DNA from: Clostridiales bacterium
GTDB taxonomy: Bacteria; Bacillota; Clostridia; Saccharofermentanales; Saccharofermentanaceae
NCBI GenBank assembly: GCA_017551625.1
Contig: JAFZLF010000010.1
Span: 1 to 64,000, forward strand
DNA: 64,000 nt
Direction of reading: 5' to 3'
Shown: piece by piece, positions 58,229 through 64,000 of the stretch
How the letters are laid out: each line of letters opens with the position of its first letter
How positions within the stretch are numbered: position 1 is the first letter of the stretch
Notes under the pieces: generated by a model
Seen by the model: only the letters and a program-made list of their open reading frames with translations
Told to the model about the DNA's origin: nothing
The model's database searches: none
Position numbers and translations under genes: made by a program

Positions 58229-60247
58229 ATGAGAAGAGTAGCGGCATTTTCATTAAGTATCATGATCGTACTGTCAGCGGTTACGACCGGTTGCTCGAAA
58301 GGCGCGACGAGGGCGCCGGATGGGACGACGGACAGTATGACGGCCGAGGCGGCGATGAATTCCGAGACAGATAACGGGACTTCCGCTACCACGAAGGGCC
58401 CGGTCGCGCCGATCGTGCCTTCGGGCGATAAAAAAGGGGACGTCGTCATATCGGAGACGGAAGCGACGGATCCCGTGATGACCGATCCGACGCTCGAATG
58501 GCAGTATGACCTCTCGTTCCCGGAGTGGCAGGACCGTTCGATGTATGGCGCGAATAATCGGCTGGGCTTTTATAGCTACAGTGGACAGGGGACGATCTAC
58601 GTTACACTTTCGGATGACGCAGGGGATTTTAATCTCTATATCAACGATAAGCGGATGGATACGTCCGGCATGACTCCCGGAAAGACTTATACCATAGACA
58701 TCTCGGGCATCACGAGAAACGGAACGAATTCCCTGCAGCTCAGTGATCTGAAAGAGGGAAATGTGAAGGTGAAGATCCCTTATCCGATCGTGATCGACGG
58801 AACGATCGCGGATGTCGGCATCCAGGAGGGCGCGATCGATCTGATCGACGCCATCATCAGCAGTGATATCGAGTACGGATTTCCGAGCGCGCAGGTCGCC
58901 ATCATCAAGGACGGGCGTCTGGTCTATGAGAATTCGTGGGGGAAAACCAAGGACTACGATGATGACGGGAATCCCGTAGATGCGCCGCCGGTCACAGCCG
59001 ACACGCTGTACGATCTCGCGTCGGTGACAAAGGTGTATAGCTGCACCTTTGCCATCCAATATCTGGTCACGCAGGGGCTTCTGGATCTCGATACGAAGAT
59101 CGTCGATATTCTCGGATCCGGCTTTTCTGAGGACACGATCGACATCGAGTACAAAGGCTCCACATACATTCCTCTTTCTAAAAATAAAGAGTGGAAAGCA
59201 CAGATCACCGTGCGCGATCTTCTTCGTCATCAGGGCGGGTTCCCGGCCGGACCGCTCTACTACAATGACCGCTACGACAACTCGATCCAGGATCTCAGCA
59301 GTCATGACAGCAATATCCTCTATGTCGGAACCGCTGCAGACGATGCCGCACGTGAAAAGACACTTCAGATGATCTTTAAGACACCTCTTCTTTATCAGCC
59401 GGAAAGCAAAGTTCTCTACAGCGATCTCGACTTCATGATCCTGTGCTTCTGTGTCGAGAAGATCACAGGGATGGGGCTTGATGAATATCTCGAGGAGGTC
59501 TTCTGGGCACCTCTGGGGCTTACACACATCACGTACAGACCGCTGGATCACGGATTTACGACAGATGACATCGCGGCCACGGAGCTGTACCACGAGCCAA
59601 AGGAGGAGATCGGGAAGTACCGCGGCATGCGCACGACGACGATCCATGGTGTGGTCCACGATCCCAATGCCTACTACAGCATGGCCGGTATCTCCGGTCA
59701 CGCCGGTCTCTTCTCAAATGCGACCGATCTCGCGATCCTCGGCTCCGTGATGCTGACCGGAGGATATGGCAATCACCGCTTCTTCTCACAGGATGTGCTC
59801 GACGAGTTTACCGCGATCCAGAATGAGGACTACCCGGGATATGCGCTGGGCTGGTGGCGAGAAGGCGACCACACGAGAGACTATTACTTCGGCTCCGTCA
59901 CGGATTCCCGGGCATTTGGACACCAGGGCTTCACGGGTACCTTCTCCATGATCGATCCAGAGAACAACATGGTCATCGTGATCCTGACCAATAAACTCCA
60001 CAGCAAAATGGAATACGGCGATTTCGCCGGGAAAAGGTTCCAGACCTCATGGCTCGGATTCGTACCGGAGATCCTCGAGATCGGACTTAACGGAGAAGAA
60101 GTCGATCCGGGCATCTGGGCGAGCATGGCCGGGGACATGGCCGCCGTGGCCAAGCGTACGCTCGACGATAAGGATATCACCGACCACGACCACCCACTCT
60201 GGAAAGCCTACGAATCCCTCCTATCCGCGCAGCAGAAAGTCTCGTAA
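58229..60247 (+). CDS. Class C beta-lactamase-like serine hydrolase, lipoprotein
   Basis: A 672-residue lipoprotein: signal segment, lipobox TTGC (C22), Thr/Ala/Gly-rich linker (to about residue 80), a beta-sandwich of about 110 residues, then a beta-lactamase/transpeptidase-like domain. The SxxK motif is SVTK (ASVTKVY), the Tyr motif is YSD and the third motif GHQGFTG stands for KTG. Such proteins act as esterases, D-aminopeptidases or peptidoglycan-related enzymes; resistance is not implied. The ATG at 58229 is preferred over 58223 for ribosome binding site distance. The GH3 gene follows after element B. Confidence 0.87.
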   Translation: MRRVAAFSLSIMIVLSAVTTGCSKGATRAPDGTTDSMTAEAAMNSETDNGTSATTKGPVAPIVPSGDKKGDVVISETEATDPVMTDPTLEWQYDLSFPEWQDRSMYGANNRLGFYSYSGQGTIYVTLSDDAGDFNLYINDKRMDTSGMTPGKTYTIDISGITRNGTNSLQLSDLKEGNVKVKIPYPIVIDGTIADVGIQEGAIDLIDAIISSDIEYGFPSAQVAIIKDGRLVYENSWGKTKDYDDDGNPVDAPPVTADTLYDLASVTKVYSCTFAIQYLVTQGLLDLDTKIVDILGSGFSEDTIDIEYKGSTYIPLSKNKEWKAQITVRDLLRHQGGFPAGPLYYNDRYDNSIQDLSSHDSNILYVGTAADDAAREKTLQMIFKTPLLYQPESKVLYSDLDFMILCFCVEKITGMGLDEYLEEVFWAPLGLTHITYRPLDHGFTTDDIAATELYHEPKEEIGKYRGMRTTTIHGVVHDPNAYYSMAGISGHAGLFSNATDLAILGSVMLTGGYGNHRFFSQDVLDEFTAIQNEDYPGYALGWWREGDHTRDYYFGSVTDSRAFGHQGFTGTFSMIDPENNMVIVILTNKLHSKMEYGDFAGKRFQTSWLGFVPEILEIGLNGEEVDPGIWASMAGDMAAVAKRTLDDKDITDHDHPLWKAYESLLSAQQKVS

Positions 60248-60313
60248 ACTGCGAGGCGGCAGATGAGCGAATCTTTACAAGCCGAAGGTATATTTTCACG
60301 AGAAGAGTATCTT

Positions 60314-60395
60314 AACAGCGCGAGGGGAATTCTCAGGCGGCGAGTTTTGCGTCAGCAAACTGTCTGAGCCGCAGGAGAATGCCCCTCGCGCTGTT
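60314..60395. repeat. Large stem-loop element B
   Basis: Arms AACAGCGCGAGGGG and CCCCTCGCGCTGTT (14 bp), extended by ATTCTC/GAGAAT, enclose an inner hairpin AGTTTTGC-GTCA-GCAAACT. The inner core is nearly identical to that of element A (opposite strand), while the outer arms are unrelated. Confidence 0.85.
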
Positions 60396-60430
60396 CCATG
60401 CCATCTCAGAAAGAATTCCCTCGAACTGTC

Positions 60431-60439
60431 TGCTATAAT
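60431..60439 (+). promoter_or_regulatory. Extended -10 promoter of the GH3 gene
   Basis: TGCTATAAT with TATAAT at 60434-60439, 50 bp ahead of the start codon. Confidence 0.6.
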
Positions 60440-60488
60440 GGAACTAGCGTATTTTCACGATATCTAACATGTTCAGGAGGGCACCACC

Positions 60489-62684
60489 ATGAAGAGAGAA
60501 CTGGCAAAACAGAAGGCACAAGAACTTCTTTCGAAGATGACGACAGAAGAAAAAGTGGCGCAGATGCTCCAGGTCACCTACACAGACGGTGGCCGGGAGG
60601 AGGCGCTCAAATGGGCGAAGATGGGCGCCGGTTCCTTTCTCCATGTGCTCGGCGATGATGCGAGAGAACTGCAGAAAGAAGCGATGAATACACGTCTCGG
60701 TATCCCGGTGCTCTTCGGAATCGACGCGATCCATGGTCACGGACTCAATACGAAAGCGACGATCTTCCCGTCACAACTCGCATGTGCGTGCAGCTGGGAT
60801 CCGGAAGTGGCAAAAAAGATGGGTGAGGTCACTGCAAGAGAGGTTGCGACGGACGGACTTCACTGGACATTCTCGCCGGTCCTCTGTCTCGGACGGGACA
60901 CACGCTGGGGCCGTGTCAATGAGACGTTCGGCGAGGACCCGTATCTGACGGGTGAATTGGCCGCGGCCATTATCGAAGGATATCAGGGCGAGGACCTCTC
61001 GGACGACGAGCACATCCTGGCCTGCGCGAAGCACTATCTCGGCTACGGCGAGGCGACCGGCGCAAGAGATGCCTACGATACGGAAGTCACCGAGAGAAAG
61101 ATCAGAGAGGTATTCCTGCCGCCGTTTAAGCGCGCGGTAGATGTCGGATGTGCGACCATCATGACGGCATACGGCTGTATCGACGGGACTCCGCTGACCG
61201 CGCACCGCAGGATCCTCCATGACATCCTCAGAGACGAACTGGGCTTCGACGGATTTGTCATCACGGATTGGGATAATACCAACAGCCTCCTGTATCTCCA
61301 GCATGTCGCGAAGGATATGGTCGAGGCGTCGGTCATGGCGGCATCGGCCGGAAATGACATGATCATGACGACGAAGGGCTTCTACGATGGCATGTTGACG
61401 GCGCTGCGCGAGGGCAAAGCCGACATCTCGGTCGTGGAGGAGTGCGTGCTTCACATCCTCACGATCAAGTACGAGATGGAACTCTTCGACAAGCCGGAGA
61501 AGAAGGGCGAGCCCGGATGCTTCGGTAAGGCGGAGCACCTCGCCGCATCGCTCGATGCCGCGCGAAAGAGCGTCACGCTCCTTAGAAATAACGGTATGCT
61601 CCCACTTGGTGGAATAGCAGCGGACGGGTGTTCCGGGAACGGTATGAGCGATGGTGAATCTTCGGCAAAAGCACTGAAACGGGTCGCTGTAATCGGTGAG
61701 AACGCAGATAATGTGCGTGCGCAGTACGGCGACTGGACATACTTTACGCATCCGATGCCGGATCCGACAAACAGCCGCCCGGCGCATCGTCCGTATGTGA
61801 CGCTGTGGGAAGGCGTGAAGGCGCTCTGTGACGAGCAGGGAATCGAGGCCGTCTACGCGAAGGGCTGCGCCGTGAAGACGGCCGAGAGCATAGATGAAAG
61901 TGCGGATCTCGATGAGGCCGTTCGCATCGCTTCCGAAGCGGACGTGATCCTCTACGCAGTCGGCGACGTGATCCCGCAGTTCGGCGAATTTGCCGACCGC
62001 GCCGACCTCGACCTGACGGGAAGACAGAGCGAACTCTTCTCCCGCCTGAAGGCTACGGGCAAACCGATCTGCACTGTCTTTATCGCTTCAAAACCACTGT
62101 GCCTCGGCGACGCTGCGGAGAAAGCGGACGCCGTGATCTGCGGCTTTAACGGTGGCATGTTCGGCGGACAGGCACTGGCCGAAGCGATCTTCGGAAGGAT
62201 CAACCCGCAGGGCAAACTCCCGATCTCCTTCCCGAGAAAAACGGGTCAGGTACCGGTTTACTACAACCAGCTCCCGGGCTGGCACGGCGAGAAGTACTGG
62301 GATATCCCGAAGACTCCTCTGTTTACCTTCGGAGAAGGCATAGGATACAGTGCTTTTGCCTATGAAGGACTCTCCCTCGACGAGGATCTGGTGCTGCGTG
62401 TCACGGTGAAAAATGTGGGTGAGACCGAGGGCACGGAGACGGTCCAGATCTACCAGAAGGATGTGGTGTCGAGCCTGCTGACACCAGTTCGAAGACTCAT
62501 CGCGTTTACGAAGGTGACGCTGGCGGCCGGTGAGGCAAAAGAGGTGGATATTCAGCTGAAGAAGGAAGACTTCGCGCTGGTCAATGCGCAGTGCGAGACG
62601 GTGGTCGAGCCGGGCGACTTCATCCTCTATGCCGGAGGATCCAGTAAGGAAGAAGACCTGATCTCGATAAACATTGCGTTTTGA
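60489..62684 (+). CDS. Glycoside hydrolase family 3, beta-glucosidase type
   Basis: A 731-residue GH3 enzyme. The N-terminal barrel has VLFGIDAIHGHG, RDTRWGRVNETFGEDP and the nucleophile Asp in FVITDWDNTN; the second domain (VAVIGENADN, ILYAVGD) and a C-terminal fibronectin-III-like domain (LRVTVKNVGETEGTETVQIY) complete the BglX-like layout. There is no signal peptide, so it acts on imported oligosaccharides, possibly those taken up by the sugar ABC system at 36-40 kb. CAGGAGGGC precedes the ATG. It contains two AGTGCTTTT motifs (61667, 62349). Confidence 0.94.
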   Translation: MKRELAKQKAQELLSKMTTEEKVAQMLQVTYTDGGREEALKWAKMGAGSFLHVLGDDARELQKEAMNTRLGIPVLFGIDAIHGHGLNTKATIFPSQLACACSWDPEVAKKMGEVTAREVATDGLHWTFSPVLCLGRDTRWGRVNETFGEDPYLTGELAAAIIEGYQGEDLSDDEHILACAKHYLGYGEATGARDAYDTEVTERKIREVFLPPFKRAVDVGCATIMTAYGCIDGTPLTAHRRILHDILRDELGFDGFVITDWDNTNSLLYLQHVAKDMVEASVMAASAGNDMIMTTKGFYDGMLTALREGKADISVVEECVLHILTIKYEMELFDKPEKKGEPGCFGKAEHLAASLDAARKSVTLLRNNGMLPLGGIAADGCSGNGMSDGESSAKALKRVAVIGENADNVRAQYGDWTYFTHPMPDPTNSRPAHRPYVTLWEGVKALCDEQGIEAVYAKGCAVKTAESIDESADLDEAVRIASEADVILYAVGDVIPQFGEFADRADLDLTGRQSELFSRLKATGKPICTVFIASKPLCLGDAAEKADAVICGFNGGMFGGQALAEAIFGRINPQGKLPISFPRKTGQVPVYYNQLPGWHGEKYWDIPKTPLFTFGEGIGYSAFAYEGLSLDEDLVLRVTVKNVGETEGTETVQIYQKDVVSSLLTPVRRLIAFTKVTLAAGEAKEVDIQLKKEDFALVNAQCETVVEPGDFILYAGGSSKEEDLISINIAF

Positions 62685-62702
62685 GAGGGGTTAGCATACA
62701 AT
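62674..62702 (+). promoter_or_regulatory. Promoter of the LppM-like gene
   Basis: TTGCGT (62674-62679) and TACAAT (62697-62702), 17 bp apart. Confidence 0.6.
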
Positions 62703-62750
62703 CATAGTGTAAATTTATCTTGTTGTTTCTAGAAACAGGGAGGACAGGTT

Positions 62751-63797
62751 ATGGAGAAGATGATGGAAAAGATGAAGAAGATGTTCGCGCTCATGATGGT
62801 AATCGCGATCGTCCTGTGCTTCAGCGGTTGTGTTCGTTATAAAGTTTCTGCGAAGGTCAACAAAGACGGCACGATCGATGTCACGTTCCTCTATGCGCAG
62901 ATCGATTCGTCGGACATGATGGGCAGCGGGGAAGTCGAGGGCTTCGCCGATGCAGAAGACGATGAAGAGTGGGGCGATGAGCTGGCGATCGATGGAGACG
63001 ACGCAGGAGACGAAGAGGGAGACGACGAGCTCCGCGCGAAGTTCGAGGCGGCCGGCTGGACGGTCGAGGACTATGCGGATGAAGAGAAGGCCGATAAGAA
63101 GTACTACGGCTACACCGCGACGAAGAACGGCATCAAGCTCGATGAGCTGGGTGCGGAGTTTGAGAAACTCGGTATCACCAGTGAACAGTTCACGCTGGAA
63201 GAGAAAGACGGTAAGTATATCCTCGATTGGAATACCCAATCCAATACTAAAGAAGTATCCGAACAGCTGGAAGAGATGGGGCTTGCGACCTCGGCCATCA
63301 AGTCCTACGGCGGTTACATGACGTTTGTTCTGGAACTTCCGGGCAAGGCGAAGGATAACAACGCGACCAAAGTGGACGGCAAAATCTATGAGTGGGATAT
63401 GTTCAAGATGAACGAACCGATCCACTGTGAGTTTACGCTCAAGGGTGACGGGTTCCCGGCATGGATCATTGGCGTCATCGTTGGCGGTGTCATCATTGCA
63501 GCAGGTGTGGTCGTAGCCATCATCCTGATGGGTAAGAAAAAGAAGATCGATGCGGAAAAACCACTGGAGGTCCCGGTCATCGCAAAGGATCCGACTCCTG
63601 CAGAGAAACTCGCACAGACGACCTTCGAGACATCCCAGACCGACGGCCTTCCGCAGTTTGGTCAGGCTTCCGCCGAAGCTCCGGCTGAGACTTCTGCCGA
63701 GGATGCGACGGATGCTCCGGCCGCTCCGCTATGGGCACAGCCCTCTTCCGATGCATCGGAAACGCTCGATGACCTGAACGATCTGGATAACAATTGA
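62751..63797 (+). CDS. LppM-like membrane-anchored protein
   Basis: A 348-residue protein. The N-terminus is a signal with lipobox-like FSGC (C27), followed by an LppM-like domain (RYKVSAKVNKDGTIDVTFLYAQ), a very acidic stretch (about residues 62-95), a membrane helix (about 237-262) and a cytosolic Pro/Ala-rich tail of about 80 residues. Both a lipid anchor and a helix in one protein are notable. AGGGAGGACAG precedes the ATG; an in-frame ATG at 62763 is possible. The function is unknown. Confidence 0.82.
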   Translation: MEKMMEKMKKMFALMMVIAIVLCFSGCVRYKVSAKVNKDGTIDVTFLYAQIDSSDMMGSGEVEGFADAEDDEEWGDELAIDGDDAGDEEGDDELRAKFEAAGWTVEDYADEEKADKKYYGYTATKNGIKLDELGAEFEKLGITSEQFTLEEKDGKYILDWNTQSNTKEVSEQLEEMGLATSAIKSYGGYMTFVLELPGKAKDNNATKVDGKIYEWDMFKMNEPIHCEFTLKGDGFPAWIIGVIVGGVIIAAGVVVAIILMGKKKKIDAEKPLEVPVIAKDPTPAEKLAQTTFETSQTDGLPQFGQASAEAPAETSAEDATDAPAAPLWAQPSSDASETLDDLNDLDNN

Positions 63798-63803
63798 TCC
63801 GGG

Positions 63804-63838
63804 AAAGATCTTGGGGTCATGACTTAGGATCTTTTCTA
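63804..63838 (+). terminator. Possible terminator after the LppM-like gene
   Basis: AAAGATC and GATCTTT arms with a T-rich tail (TCT); the loop is long, so this is a weak call. Confidence 0.4.
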
Positions 63839-63868
63839 AGTCGGAAATCATCCTAAGGAATGAAGAAT

Positions 63869-64000
63869 ATGCAAAAACAGAAAATCGAAAAACAGAGCTT
63901 TGACGCCGAGCGGGCGCTCTATCATTTGCAACATGCGGATCTTGCAGACTGCGTGTTTGCAGGCCCCGCCGACGGCGAGTCTGTACTCAAGGAATCTTCT
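63869..64000 (+). CDS. DUF3737-like protein, 5' part only
   Basis: The reading frame begins MQKQKIEKQSFDAERALYHL and continues with FAGPADGESVLKESS, then leaves the window after 44 codons. These motifs match the start of DUF3737, a family of right-handed beta-helix-like proteins of unknown function. AAGGAATGAAG provides a ribosome binding site. The rest of the gene is not visible. Confidence 0.75.
   Translation, partial: MQKQKIEKQSFDAERALYHLQHADLADCVFAGPADGESVLKESS

Larger units (their letters stand above)
11218..62357. repeat. Dispersed 9-mer AGTGCTTTT, 16 copies
   Basis: Plus-strand copies start at 11293, 13682, 18985, 20712, 24624, 32823, 43587, 46062, 51894, 55296 and 62349. Minus-strand copies (AAAAGCACT) start at 11218, 29494, 30135, 44074 and 61667. 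Nearly all are inside genes, in several frames. Related AGTGGTTTT copies are at 8062, 44626, 62093 and 63559 (either strand). See findings. Confidence 0.8.

Noticed and set aside
58229..60247. Antibiotic-resistance beta-lactamase
   Set aside because: It has SxxK and a Tyr motif, but the third motif is HQG rather than KTG, the protein is large with an extra beta-sandwich, and such lipoproteins are usually esterases or peptidases.

Overview
The window looks like a chromosomal segment of a strictly anaerobic Firmicute of class Clostridia, probably near Ruminococcaceae/Oscillospiraceae or Saccharofermentans-like lineages. The evidence is a full Rnf complex, a FabK-type fatty acid synthesis operon, strong AGGAGG ribosome binding sites, consensus sigma-A promoters and carbohydrate-related lipoproteins. 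Base composition is moderate (roughly 50-55% GC by eye). The exact genus cannot be fixed from the sequence alone. I see no rRNA, transposase, integrase, cas gene or prophage.

Layout. 1-5.4 kb, minus strand: start of rpmB (partial), then the Rnf ion-pumping complex in the order rnfC-D-G-E-A-B. 5.5-8.2 kb: a minus-strand GH-like secreted protein, then a Nudix-like gene and an IMPACT-family gene. 8.4-24.6 kb, plus strand: a dense run of housekeeping and unusual genes, including a sugar-sensor/GGDEF fusion, RlmD, an esterase lipoprotein, a methyltransferase, a repeat/zinc-ribbon protein next to a radical SAM/SPASM enzyme, a phosphatase/DUF3795/repeat fusion, an RNA-ligase-like OB domain fused to leucine-rich repeats, a nitrilase, AlkD and a eukaryote-type HisA. 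24.63-24.9 kb: an array of five regularly spaced palindromes, followed by tRNA-Gly on the minus strand.

25.2-34.3 kb: the fatty acid operon fabH-fabK-fabD-fabG-fabF-fabZ, followed without a break by a biotin-dependent carboxyltransferase set (12S-type carboxyltransferase, small OadG-like protein, biotin carrier, 5S-type oxaloacetate/pyruvate carboxyltransferase). There is no accC, accA, accD or acpP. The simplest reading is that malonyl-CoA is made by transcarboxylation from oxaloacetate rather than by ATP-dependent carboxylation. This is the strongest functional hypothesis of the window.

34.7-64 kb: a membrane protein facing a YesL-like protein; a sugar ABC transporter (binding protein and two permeases, no ATPase) with a convergent AraC regulator; a lipoprotein; a COG1313 radical SAM protein divergent from purF; a HAD-GNAT fusion; a small-membrane-protein and Xre-regulator region; a two-component system; a CE1-like hydrolase; a phosphoribosyltransferase followed by the AmmeMemoRadiSam genes (Memo-AMMECR1 fusion plus radical SAM); a polar amino acid ABC transporter; a class C beta-lactamase-like lipoprotein; a GH3 glycosidase; an LppM-like protein; and the start of a DUF3737 gene.

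Non-coding structure of interest: (i) the 9-mer AGTGCTTTT (either strand) occurs at 16 places between 11.2 and 62.4 kb where well under one is expected by chance; (ii) the 24.6-kb palindrome array with a 52-53 bp period; (iii) two large stem-loops, at 57.9 and 60.3 kb, that share a conserved core but have unrelated outer stems.
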